Part shown: piece after piece, positions 1 to 7,358 of the stretch
Layout of the letters: each line of letters begins with the position of its first letter
Position numbering within the stretch: the stretch's first letter is position 1
From: Chitinophaga pinensis DSM 2588
GTDB taxonomy: Bacteria > Bacteroidota > Bacteroidia > Chitinophagales > Chitinophagaceae
Direction of reading: 5' to 3'
Length of the DNA: 64,000 bases
NCBI RefSeq assembly: GCF_000024005.1
Contig: NC_013132.1
Coordinates: 8,550,001-8,614,000 of the forward strand
The notes under the pieces: generated by a model
The model's database searches: none
Told to the model about the DNA's origin: nothing
Seen by the model: only the letters and a program-made list of their open reading frames with translations
Position numbers and translations under genes: made by a program

Positions 1-229
1 ACATAGAAATACGGGGTACGACCAGTCCGATAGTCCGGCTCTTGCTGTTACGCAAACCCGCGGCCATTGCATTGGGACGATAACCCAGCTTGTTCGCCAT
101 CTTCTTCACCTTTTCCTTTGTCTTGACACTGATATTCGGATGATTGTTCAGCGCGCGGGAAACGGTAGATATGGAGAGTTTCAGCTCTTCCGCAATGTCA
201 ACGATTGTCTTTTCAGTTCTTTTGCTCAT
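1..229 (-). CDS. LacI-family transcriptional regulator, N-terminus only
   Basis: Partial gene: the first 76 codons are in the window and the rest lies beyond base 1. The protein opens with a LacI-type helix-turn-helix at about residues 8-29 (DIAEELKLSISTVSRALNN), followed by the usual KLGYRPNAMA segment and hinge, and the first strand of the sugar-binding domain (RTIGLVVPR). It is the last gene visible of a tight minus-strand run kduI-DUF4861-kduD-lacI, 22 nt behind kduD, so it is probably co-transcribed with the pathway it controls. The inferred targets are the two TGCAAACGTTTGCA palindromes at 3126-3139 and 6525-6538. The effector is not visible; a pathway intermediate such as KDG would be usual. 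Confidence 0.9.
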   Translation of the reverse strand, partial: MSKRTEKTIVDIAEELKLSISTVSRALNNHPNISVKTKEKVKKMANKLGYRPNAMAAGLRNSKSRTIGLVVPRISM

Positions 230-251
230 AGATCAGTATAAAGGTGTTGTT

Positions 252-1019
252 TTAACGCCCCATCCATCCTCCGTCAACAGTCAGTATCGTGCCATGTACA
301 TAGTCAGCCGCCGCAGATGCCAGGAATACAACCGGTCCTTTAAAATCGGCTGGTTCTCCCCATCTGCCTGCAGGGATACGCTCCAATATAGAAGCACTGC
401 GTTTTTCATCTGCACGTAATGCAGCTGTATTGTCGGTAGCGATATATCCCGGTGCTATTGCATTCACATTGATCCCCTTACCTGCCCATTCATTGGCGAA
501 TGCCTTCACCAGTGAACCTACAGCTCCTTTACTGGCGGCATATCCGGGCACATTGATACCTCCCTGGAAGGTGAGTAGCGATGCTGTAAAGATAATCTTT
601 CCGCTGCCTCGTTCGATCATTCCTTTACCGATTTCACGGGTAAGAATAAACTGCGCATTCAGATTGATATTGATCACTTCATCCCAGTATTCGTCAGGAT
701 GTTCTGCCGCTGGTTTCCGGAGAATAGTGCCGGCATTATTCACCAGTATATCCACTACAGGATGATTGGTATGTACTTCTTTCACAAAGGCATAAAGCGC
801 TTCCCGGCTTCCCAGATCACACTGGTAACCGTAGAATTGCCGGCCTGTCGCCTTCACCGCTTTCTCCACTTCACTTCCTTCTTTTTCCAGTGAGGCGGAT
901 ACACCGATAACATCCGCGCCTGCTTCTGCCAGCGCTACCGCCATCCCCATACCAATGCCTCTTTTACACCCTGTTACCAGGGCGGTCTTACCTGTCAGAT
1001 CAAAAGATTGTAAGATCAT
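252..1019 (-). CDS. kduD: 2-deoxy-D-gluconate 3-dehydrogenase / DKII reductase (SDR family)
   Basis: A 255-residue short-chain dehydrogenase that reduces 3-deoxy-D-glycero-2,5-hexodiulosonate (DKII) to 2-keto-3-deoxygluconate in the cytoplasm. Visible motifs are the Rossmann glycine motif TGCKRGIG near residue 16, NNAG, and the catalytic Ser with YAASK. I chose the ATG at 1019 because translation then opens with MILQSFDLTGKTALVTG, the usual KduD start. A longer frame reaching 1178 would overlap the upstream gene and adds unrelated residues. It sits 19 nt behind the DUF4861 gene and 22 nt before the lacI-type gene, consistent with one operon with kduI. The SDR family is broad; the KduD call rests on close sequence style plus kduI next door. 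Confidence 0.9.
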   Translation of the reverse strand: MILQSFDLTGKTALVTGCKRGIGMGMAVALAEAGADVIGVSASLEKEGSEVEKAVKATGRQFYGYQCDLGSREALYAFVKEVHTNHPVVDILVNNAGTILRKPAAEHPDEYWDEVININLNAQFILTREIGKGMIERGSGKIIFTASLLTFQGGINVPGYAASKGAVGSLVKAFANEWAGKGINVNAIAPGYIATDNTAALRADEKRSASILERIPAGRWGEPADFKGPVVFLASAAADYVHGTILTVDGGWMGR

Positions 1020-1038
1020 AAATAGCAATAGAATTTTA

Positions 1039-2178
1039 CTAGTTGATGTTAATTTCCAGTGGAGAAGCCTGTTTGGCGGCAAATGTCTGCAGATAAGCAA
1101 ACCATGCTGCCGCACTGGTATAATACCCTGCCTTATTCCATGCAGCGCCGAAATAATACACAAACGAAGCTTTCCCACTCGCCTTTGCTGTTGCCAGCAA
1201 ATGCTGATCTGTCACCTTCATATGTCCCTTCTGCACTGGTACAACCAGTCCAAGACCTGTAATACCATCAGCGCCATGTTCAGGTTCCCAGTATCCCAGG
1301 ACACCTGTCTTTTCGTCCAGCAATAAGGTGCCGGGATCAGCACGTTTTACAATACCTGCTGCTACCGATAGACTATCCCCCTGCTGCAACGTATACAACA
1401 CGCTCATTTTATTCAATTGTGCACCGGCATCCAGGGAGATCGTTTTGACTACGGCAACCGTTTTGCCGTCTACCTGCCAGGGTTCATATCCCAACTGGAA
1501 AGTACAACGTAACGGACCGCTATCCAGCACTTTCCACGTCCTGTAATTTTTGGGGAAATAGAGGGAGTCATGCAGATAAGGTGCTATATCACCGCCTCCC
1601 AGGGTCATACCTACATGATAGTAATCCAGTCCCTGACCGTTGTCATGGTGATAGTCGTTCGTCTTGTACCACCTGTTCAATACCAGATCAGGCGTACGTT
1701 TCGTCCAGACGTCTATACCATGCGCATTTTCTGCCGGGAAATTCTCCAGGGCGGCGCCATACATACGGAATGCAATGCAGTCGTTCTCCCAGGCAAAATC
1801 ATCCTTGCGCTCAGGTACATAACGTGCGTAAGTACGTGGTTTTACAACTGCCGGCTGACCAGCAACCGCCGATATAATAACACTTTTATGCGCAGGTACG
1901 CTTACCTGTACCAGCAGCAACTGTGGCTGAGGAGAACCCTCATAAGCGATCTGGTAAGGCACTTCCTTTCCGGTTTGTTTATTCACCAGTTTAAAGGCGC
2001 CCGTCAGACGGCCAAGATTTGTATAAGGTATTTCAACGATCTCCTCCATACGGGAGATCGCAGAAGTATTTTTGATGGTAATGCTTACCGGAGCTGCTTT
2101 ACCATTACCCGTAGAATTAGCCAGCAGCACGGAATGCCATCCACCTGCTGCCATTAACAGTAATAATATCCGCTTCAT
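1039..2178 (-). CDS. DUF4861 domain protein (secreted, polyuronate-locus associated)
   Basis: A 379-residue protein with an N-terminal signal peptide (hydrophobic stretch at residues 4-20, ending near LLANSTG). The rest reads as a DUF4861 protein: an extended beta-rich body with conserved aromatic and acidic motifs such as FAWENDCIAFRMYG and NGQGLDYYHVG. DUF4861 proteins occur in Bacteroidota polysaccharide-utilisation loci with pectin or other uronate-degrading genes. Its biochemical role is not established, though a carbohydrate-active fold is plausible. It lies between kduI (6 nt upstream) and kduD, so it is certainly in the uronate operon. The export signal suggests it acts in the periplasm, before KduI and KduD. 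Confidence 0.8.
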   Translation of the reverse strand: MKRILLLLMAAGGWHSVLLANSTGNGKAAPVSITIKNTSAISRMEEIVEIPYTNLGRLTGAFKLVNKQTGKEVPYQIAYEGSPQPQLLLVQVSVPAHKSVIISAVAGQPAVVKPRTYARYVPERKDDFAWENDCIAFRMYGAALENFPAENAHGIDVWTKRTPDLVLNRWYKTNDYHHDNGQGLDYYHVGMTLGGGDIAPYLHDSLYFPKNYRTWKVLDSGPLRCTFQLGYEPWQVDGKTVAVVKTISLDAGAQLNKMSVLYTLQQGDSLSVAAGIVKRADPGTLLLDEKTGVLGYWEPEHGADGITGLGLVVPVQKGHMKVTDQHLLATAKASGKASFVYYFGAAWNKAGYYTSAAAWFAYLQTFAAKQASPLEININ

Positions 2179-2184
2179 GAATGA

Positions 2185-3021
2185 CTATTTGAGATCAGGT
2201 ATTGCACATACATCCATATCCCCATAATCCAGGTTCTCGCCCGCCATCCCCCAGATGAAAGTATAGTTGCTGGTACCAGCGCCGGAGTGAACAGACCAGG
2301 GCGGAGAAATAACCGCCTGCTCATTCTGCATCCAGATATGCCGGGTTTCCTGCGGCTGGCCCCAGAAATGGCAGACAGATTGCCCCTGTGGCACTTCGAA
2401 ATAGAAATAGACTTCCATACGTCTGTCATGCGTATGTGCAGGCATGGTGTTCCATACACTGCCAGGTTTGAGTTCAGTCATCCCCATCTGCAACTGGCAG
2501 GTAGGCAATACTGTGCTGACAAGCAGCTTATTGATAGTACGGTGATTAGATGTTTCCATCGCACCAAGTGTCACTACTTCCGCATCTTTACGGGTCACAT
2601 GGCGACTCGGATATTCATGATGTGCAGGTGTTGAATTCAGGTAGAACTTCGCCGGCGCGGCACTGTCTTTACTGCTGAAAGACACTTCCTTCTTCCCTTT
2701 ACCCACATACAGCGCTTCTTTAAAGCCGATTTCAAAGGTTTCACCATCCACTGTTACCACTCCGGCACCACCCACATTGATGATCCCCAGCTCTCTCCTT
2801 TCCAGGAAATAAGCCGCCTTGAACTGATCAGGAGCAGTCAGTTGCAATGGTTTCGTAACCGGGAAAATACCACCTGTAACAAAGCGGTCATAGTGACTGT
2901 ATACCAGTTTAATCTCATCCTGTACGAACAGCTGTTCAATCAAAAGTTCCTTTCTGGTCTGGGCTGTATTCCAGCTCATTACCTCCGCCGGACTAGAGGC
3001 GTACCTGGTTTCTGCAGTCAT
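2185..3021 (-). CDS. kduI: 5-dehydro-4-deoxy-D-glucuronate isomerase
   Basis: Isomerises 5-keto-4-deoxyuronate (DKI), formed spontaneously from the unsaturated sugar that pectate lyases and hydrolases release, to DKII, the KduD substrate. The length of 278 residues equals that of E. coli KduI. The four metal ligands of the cupin fold are present at the same numbers: His196 and His198 (AHTHDRRMEV), Glu203 and His245 (WSVHSG). It is the first gene of the minus-strand operon. Its promoter (TTTG at 3128-3131, 20 nt, TATCTTTC at 3100-3107) overlaps the LacI-type palindrome, so repression by the regulator at the end of the same operon is expected. Confidence 0.97.
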   Translation of the reverse strand: MTAETRYASSPAEVMSWNTAQTRKELLIEQLFVQDEIKLVYSHYDRFVTGGIFPVTKPLQLTAPDQFKAAYFLERRELGIINVGGAGVVTVDGETFEIGFKEALYVGKGKKEVSFSSKDSAAPAKFYLNSTPAHHEYPSRHVTRKDAEVVTLGAMETSNHRTINKLLVSTVLPTCQLQMGMTELKPGSVWNTMPAHTHDRRMEVYFYFEVPQGQSVCHFWGQPQETRHIWMQNEQAVISPPWSVHSGAGTSNYTFIWGMAGENLDYGDMDVCAIPDLK

Positions 3022-3099
3022 ATTACGACATATTAGGTTTGGAAATGATAATAAATTATGGGGATGCTTGTATCAGTGCACCTTTTTCATAACCTGGAT

Positions 3100-3131
3100 G
3101 AAAGATACCGCTTAATACGGAAAATTGCAAA
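3100..3131 (-). promoter_or_regulatory. Promoter of the kduI operon
   Basis: On the minus strand TTTG (3128-3131) is followed after exactly 20 nt by TATCTTTC (3100-3107). This fits the Bacteroidota -33/-7 pattern TTTG / TAnnTTTG with one mismatch. The -33 element lies inside the operator palindrome. The leader would be about 75 nt. Confidence 0.6.
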
Positions 3132-3139
3132 CGTTTGCA
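3126..3139. promoter_or_regulatory. LacI-type operator between kduI and uxaA
   Basis: Perfect 14-bp palindrome TGCAAACGTTTGCA with a central CG, the shape recognised by LacI-family regulators. The same palindrome occurs at 6525-6538 upstream of exuT. It overlaps the kduI -33 element and lies 156 nt before the uxaA start, so it may serve both divergent units. Confidence 0.8.
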
Positions 3140-3226
3140 TAAAATGCCGGCAAACCCAAAACTGCTAAACTTCTGCCGTTAAAATGTTTTAGCAAACAAT
3201 GATACTATCCTGACTGTTTCAAAGGC

Positions 3227-3252
3227 AAAATCTTATCAAGGATTAAGATTTT
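3227..3252. repeat. Inverted repeat upstream of uxaA
   Basis: AAAATCTTA (3227-3235) and TAAGATTTT (3244-3252) form 9-bp perfect arms around an 8-nt spacer, ending 43 nt before the uxaA start. It could be an operator or a leader hairpin; nothing in the sequence decides between these. Confidence 0.4.
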
Positions 3253-3294
3253 AGTATTAACAGGCGGTATTGTTATTTCATACTTTAGCTTATT

Positions 3295-4941
3295 ATGAAC
3301 ACTTTTCTACAAATACATCCCGACGATAATGTACTGGTTGCCCTGCAGGACCTCCCTCAGGGTACAGAAGTCGGTTTTAATGGTTCCACAATTACTTTAC
3401 TCAAGGAAGTTCCCGCTAAACATAAATTCATGATCACCGACATACAAACCGGCGATCCTATTACTATGTACGGTGTACTCGTTGGTAAAGCGAATGCGCC
3501 TATCCTCAAAGGTGAACTCATCACCACCGTAAATATTCAGCATGATGCGAACGCTTTCCACGAAAAAGAAGGTAGTATAGAATGGCAAAAGCCTGACGTC
3601 AGCAAATGGAAAAACCGCACCTTTATGGGTTATCCCCGTAAAGACGGACAGGTTGGTACCCGCAACTACTGGTTGGTAATCCCTATGGTATTCTGCGAAA
3701 ACCGCAACGTCAGCGTTATCAAAACCGCCTTTGAAAAAGGATTGGGCTTCGCTCCTACCGAAGTGTACAATGATCAGGTGCAGGACCTGGTATCGCTGTA
3801 CAAAAGCGGTGACCTGAACGCCATCAAAACTTATAAAGCAACTCCCGTAACGGATAACACCAAACGTAACACCGTTTTCTCCAATATCGACGGCGTGAAA
3901 TTCCTCATGCACGAAGGTGGTTGCGGTGGTACCCGCCAGGATTCAGACGCGCTCTGTGCCCTGTTGGCCGGTTATATTCACCATCCGAACGTAGCTGGTG
4001 CAACAGTGTTAAGTCTGGGCTGTCAGCACGCACAGGTATCTATCCTGAAAGATGCATTACAGAAACTGAATCCCGCATTCGACAAACCTGTACTGGTGTT
4101 CGAACAACAGAAAAGTTCCTCAGAGTTTGATATGCTGTCCGACGCCATCAGAGATACCTTCCTGGCCCTGATAGAAGCTGATAAACAACCTCGTCAGCCA
4201 AGTCCGCTGTCCAAACTGGTAATCGGTCTGGAATGCGGTGGCTCCGACGGATTCTCCGGCATCTCTGCCAACCCGGCTGTAGGTCACACTTCCGACCTGA
4301 TCGTTGCTTTAGGCGGCGCTTCCATCCTCTCCGAGTTTCCTGAACTTTGTGGTGTGGAACAGGAACTGATCAACCGTTGTGTAGAAAAAGATACTTCTGA
4401 TAAATTCATCCGCATCATGCGGGCGTATGAAAGCCAGGCGGAATCTGTAGGCTCCGGTTTCTACATGAATCCTTCTCCGGGCAATATCAAAGACGGTCTC
4501 ATTACCGATGCGATCAAGTCAGCAGGCGCTGCCAAAAAAGGCGGTATCTCTCCTGTAGTAGACGTACTCGATTATACTGAATATGTGACCAAACCAGGTC
4601 TGAACCTGCTCTGCACACCTGGTAATGACGTGGAATCTACTTCCGCTGAAGTAGGCTCCGGCGCCAACGTAGTGCTCTTCACTACCGGTTTGGGTACGCC
4701 TACCGGCAACCCGATCGCTCCTGTCGTGAAACTGGCGACCAATACCAAACTGGCGAAGCGTATGCCGGATATCATCGATATCAATACAGGTACGATCATC
4801 AGTGGGGAAAAATCCATTGAAGAAATGGGCGAAGAGATCCTGGAATACGTTATCCGGACGGCCAGCGGTGAAGTAAAAACCAAAGCTGAACTGCTGAACC
4901 AGGACGATTTTATTCCATGGAAACGCGGTGTTAGTCTTTAG
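3295..4941 (+). CDS. uxaA: Altronate dehydratase
   Basis: Dehydrates D-altronate to 2-keto-3-deoxygluconate, the last step of the galacturonate branch before KdgK. At 548 residues it is somewhat longer than E. coli UxaA (495). The first 95 residues form the SAF-type domain (LQIHPDDNVLVAL start). The C-terminal catalytic domain carries MHEGGCGGTRQDSDAL and GLECGGSDGFSGISANPAVG, with conserved cysteines typical of the metal-dependent UxaA/GarD family. The start at 3295 is fixed by the family N-terminus. A TACTTTAG box at 3281-3288 leaves almost no leader. It is divergent from kduI and convergent with exuT. The stop codon lies inside a small perfect hairpin (4934-4956) that begins a heptad array. 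Confidence 0.95.
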   Translation: MNTFLQIHPDDNVLVALQDLPQGTEVGFNGSTITLLKEVPAKHKFMITDIQTGDPITMYGVLVGKANAPILKGELITTVNIQHDANAFHEKEGSIEWQKPDVSKWKNRTFMGYPRKDGQVGTRNYWLVIPMVFCENRNVSVIKTAFEKGLGFAPTEVYNDQVQDLVSLYKSGDLNAIKTYKATPVTDNTKRNTVFSNIDGVKFLMHEGGCGGTRQDSDALCALLAGYIHHPNVAGATVLSLGCQHAQVSILKDALQKLNPAFDKPVLVFEQQKSSSEFDMLSDAIRDTFLALIEADKQPRQPSPLSKLVIGLECGGSDGFSGISANPAVGHTSDLIVALGGASILSEFPELCGVEQELINRCVEKDTSDKFIRIMRAYESQAESVGSGFYMNPSPGNIKDGLITDAIKSAGAAKKGGISPVVDVLDYTEYVTKPGLNLLCTPGNDVESTSAEVGSGANVVLFTTGLGTPTGNPIAPVVKLATNTKLAKRMPDIIDINTGTIISGEKSIEEMGEEILEYVIRTASGEVKTKAELLNQDDFIPWKRGVSL

Positions 4942-5121
4942 CCAAAGGCTAAAGACAATTAGGAATTAGGAATTAGATTTTAATTGTCAGACAATAAACA
5001 AAAGGGCTCCTTGTCAATTGACAAGGAGCCCTTTTGTTTATTGGAATGCCTATTGGGAATGAATTCTTAATTCTTAATTCCTAATTCCTAATTGACTTTA
5101 GCGCCTCCGGCGCTAAAGTTT
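4934..5121. repeat. Paired heptad arrays around the uxaA/exuT convergent terminator
   Basis: Left array 4936-4977 reads in steps of 7: CTTTAGC, CAAAGGC, TAAAGAC, then AATTAGG twice and AATTAGA. The first units form a perfect 10-bp hairpin (4934-4943 with 4947-4956) over the uxaA stop. The right array has CTTAATT twice and CCTAATT twice (5066-5093), then an 11-bp perfect hairpin (5095-5105 with 5109-5119) over the exuT stop. The two arrays are inverted copies around the central palindrome. Confidence 0.8.
4992..5043. terminator. Bidirectional terminator, 52-bp perfect palindrome
   Basis: A perfect 52-bp palindrome between the convergent uxaA and exuT genes. Its GC core (GGGCTCC/GGAGCCC) is flanked by A-rich and T-rich arms, so it gives a hairpin plus U-tract on both strands. 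It is centred between the two heptad arrays. Confidence 0.85.
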
Positions 5122-6477
5122 CACCTGCTCCATTTTCGGTGCAAACAGATGCATAATCAGCCACGCCAGTAAGTACATTGATCCGCTTATCAGGAACAGG
5201 ATATTATACCCTGTACCAATGTTTCCCTGCTCTTTATAGTGATCCAGCAGGAAACCTGCGAATATCGGAAACAGACTGCCTCCGATAGACCCCGCCATAC
5301 CACCGATACCTACTACAGAACTCACCGCATGTTTAGGGAACATATCAGACGCTGTCGTGAAGATATTGGCGGACCATGCCTGGTGTGCTGCCGCCGCTAA
5401 ACTGATCAGGCCCACCACTACCCATATATTATTTGTACTCTTCGCAAACATGATCGGCACCACACAGATCGCAAACAACAGCATAGATGTCTTACGCGCC
5501 CTGAATACCGGCCAGCCTTTGTTAATCAGCCAGGAAGAAAGATATCCACCGCCAATACTACCCACAGTGGTGGCTGTATAGATCACGAATAACTGTAAGT
5601 TAGGCTTCTTAAAATCGAGGTTGAAAGTAGTGGCAAAGTAAGAAGGTAACCAGAACAGGAAGAACCACCAGATAGGGTCCGTCAGCAGCTTACCAAATAC
5701 AAATGCCCAGGTCTGTCTTACACCCAGCAATTTTGACCAGCTGACACTCTTCTTTTCAGGTGGTGTGCTGGCGGCGGCTACGGCAGCAGATGTAACAGGT
5801 TTTACACCATCAGGAATTTCTCCGTCTGCCACTGTATGTGCAGTGTCATCGCTATGAATATAATCAAACTCCGCCTGTGTCAGTTTCTTATGGCGTGCAG
5901 GGATCTCATACATGAATATCCAGAATACCAGCCACACAAAACCGATAATACCGGTCCATATAAAGGCATGTTGCCAGCCGTAGGTACCAGCCAGCCAGGG
6001 AACTACTATCGGCGCCACTACGGCCCCTATATTAGCCCCGGAATTGAATATACCGGTTGCCAGTGCCCGCTCCTTTTTAGGGAACCATTCTGCTACCGTT
6101 TTGATCGCCACAGGAAAGTTACCGGATTCCCCCAGTCCCAGTAATACACGGGCAATACCAAAACCCATGGTCGTCTTGGCCAGCGCATGTCCCATCGCAG
6201 CAAAACTCCATACCACAATAGATAAGATGTATCCCATCTTGGTACCGATCTTATCTACCAGACGGCCAAATACCAGCAAACCAACTGCATAGGCAGCCGA
6301 AAATGCAGACATCATTCCGCCAAAATCCTTCTCTGTCCATTCAAACTGGTCTGATAATATAGGCTTTAACAAACCAATCACCTGTCGGTCTATGTAGTTG
6401 ATAGTCGTAGCAAAAAAGAGCAATGCACAAATGCTCCAGCGATATTTGCCAATTTTAGTGGAATCCATGCCTTTCAT
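5113..6477 (-). CDS. exuT: Hexuronate transporter, MFS (ACS family)
   Basis: A 454-residue major-facilitator permease for uptake of galacturonate or glucuronate across the inner membrane. Twelve hydrophobic segments can be followed. The N-terminus RWSICALLFFATTINYIDRQ and the loop FGRLVDKIGTKMG (loop 2-3 motif) are typical of the anion:cation symporter family that includes ExuT. A long cytoplasmic loop (about residues 200-245) contains an Ala/Thr/Pro-rich stretch. Start M1 or M4 are both possible. The promoter overlaps the second LacI-type operator, so it belongs to the same regulon as kduI. Substrate is inferred from context, since close relatives carry other sugar acids. Confidence 0.88.
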   Translation of the reverse strand: MKGMDSTKIGKYRWSICALLFFATTINYIDRQVIGLLKPILSDQFEWTEKDFGGMMSAFSAAYAVGLLVFGRLVDKIGTKMGYILSIVVWSFAAMGHALAKTTMGFGIARVLLGLGESGNFPVAIKTVAEWFPKKERALATGIFNSGANIGAVVAPIVVPWLAGTYGWQHAFIWTGIIGFVWLVFWIFMYEIPARHKKLTQAEFDYIHSDDTAHTVADGEIPDGVKPVTSAAVAAASTPPEKKSVSWSKLLGVRQTWAFVFGKLLTDPIWWFFLFWLPSYFATTFNLDFKKPNLQLFVIYTATTVGSIGGGYLSSWLINKGWPVFRARKTSMLLFAICVVPIMFAKSTNNIWVVVGLISLAAAAHQAWSANIFTTASDMFPKHAVSSVVGIGGMAGSIGGSLFPIFAGFLLDHYKEQGNIGTGYNILFLISGSMYLLAWLIMHLFAPKMEQVKL

Positions 6478-6498
6478 TTTGGAATTTATAAAGTGTTA

Positions 6499-6530
6499 TC
6501 AATTTACAACACTCTGTCGAATAATGCAAA
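6499..6530 (-). promoter_or_regulatory. Promoter of exuT
   Basis: Minus-strand TTTG (6527-6530), 20 nt, then TAAATTGA (6499-6506). The layout is the same as at kduI, with the -33 element inside the operator palindrome and the same 20-nt spacing. The -7 box matches TAnnTTTG at 4 of its 6 fixed positions. Confidence 0.5.
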
Positions 6531-6538
6531 CGTTTGCA
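6525..6538. promoter_or_regulatory. LacI-type operator upstream of exuT
   Basis: Second copy of TGCAAACGTTTGCA; the palindrome extends to 16 bp here (6524-6539). It covers the exuT -33 element, 47 nt upstream of the start codon. Confidence 0.8.
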
Positions 6539-6574
6539 TATAATATTGCCTGCTATACATCCTGCATATGTAGA

Positions 6575-6597
6575 ATTTATCACAAACGTTGATAAAT
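6575..6597. promoter_or_regulatory. Second inverted repeat upstream of exuT
   Basis: ATTTATCA (6575-6582), a 7-nt spacer CAAACGT, then TGATAAAT (6590-6597). The centre resembles part of the LacI operator. It lies 36 nt upstream of the main operator and could be an accessory or activator site. Confidence 0.35.
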
Positions 6598-6625
6598 GAT
6601 TACTAATTAAAAGTTGAGACCTTAT

Positions 6626-6659
6626 TTTCTGCGTCTGCTCAAAGCACCAGACGCAGAAA
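6626..6659. terminator. Hairpin after eda
   Basis: TTTCTGCGTCTG (6626-6637) pairs perfectly with CAGACGCAGAAA (6648-6659) over a 10-nt loop, 34 nt past the eda stop. The T-tract on the minus strand is weak, but the position at the operon end supports a terminator. Confidence 0.65.
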
Positions 6660-6693
6660 TAAATAATGTAAATGCCTGCTGTAAATGCTGTTA

Positions 6694-7356
6694 TCAGGCT
6701 ACTTCCCGGATCAGTTTCACCAGCGCTGTTAACTGTACTTTCAGCGCCGCCCAGTCCTTCTTATCGATCAGCTCTTTATTCAGCAGGTTGGAGCCCATCC
6801 CCACACATACCACGCCTGCATCCAGCCAGGATTTGATACTCTCTTTAGTAGGTTCTACCCCACCAGTCGGCATAAACTTCATCTTCGGAAACAAAGGCTT
6901 GATCGCTTTCACAAAACCAGGTCCTAATACGTTTCCGGGGAACAGTTTGGTTAACGGTGCTTCATATTTCTCTGCAATAGCAATTTCTGAAGGTGTCATA
7001 CAACCGGGTATCCACACAATATCCTCTTCCCGGCAACTTTCCGCCACACCGGCATCAATGATCGGACTTACAATAAAATCCGCTCCCTGACGCGCAAACG
7101 CCTTTACATCTTCCGCTACTTTGATCGTACCAATACCCAGGTACATATCAGGCATGGTCAGTATTTTATGTTCGCGCATCGCGGTAAAATTACGCTTCGC
7201 ATTTTCACCACGATTGGTAAACTCAAACACACGGATACCCGCATCGTAGCAGGCCTGTAATACCTGTATACATACGGCGGCATCATCATGATAAAATACC
7301 GGGATTGCTTTACTACGCTCAAATGCTGCAATGATCTCTGCTGCTGGTACTGCCAT
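6694..7356 (-). CDS. eda: KDPG / KHG aldolase
   Basis: Cleaves 2-keto-3-deoxy-6-phosphogluconate into pyruvate and glyceraldehyde-3-phosphate, the last step of this pathway. The 220-residue TIM-barrel protein has the general-base glutamate at Glu45 (VFEFTNRG) and the Schiff-base lysine at Lys137 in TKLFPGN. The phosphate-binding motif MPTGGV follows, as in the class I KDPG aldolase family. It is the last gene of the minus-strand operon uxaB-uxaC-kdgK-eda, only 2 nt behind kdgK, and is followed by a hairpin. The product also fits 4-hydroxy-2-oxoglutarate aldolase activity, usual for the family. Confidence 0.95.
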   Translation of the reverse strand: MAVPAAEIIAAFERSKAIPVFYHDDAAVCIQVLQACYDAGIRVFEFTNRGENAKRNFTAMREHKILTMPDMYLGIGTIKVAEDVKAFARQGADFIVSPIIDAGVAESCREEDIVWIPGCMTPSEIAIAEKYEAPLTKLFPGNVLGPGFVKAIKPLFPKMKFMPTGGVEPTKESIKSWLDAGVVCVGMGSNLLNKELIDKKDWAALKVQLTALVKLIREVA

Positions 7357-7358
7357 GT

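Noticed and set aside
1020..1178. Extended N-terminus of kduD
   Set aside because: The 53 extra residues overlap the DUF4861 gene and lie before the standard KduD start MILQSFDLTGK.
1570..2157. 195-residue plus-strand frame opposite the DUF4861 gene
   Set aside because: Antisense to a gene with a signal peptide and operon context; its own sequence is compositionally random.
4957..5093. CRISPR array
   Set aside because: The repeats are 7-nt contiguous units without spacers and no cas gene is present.
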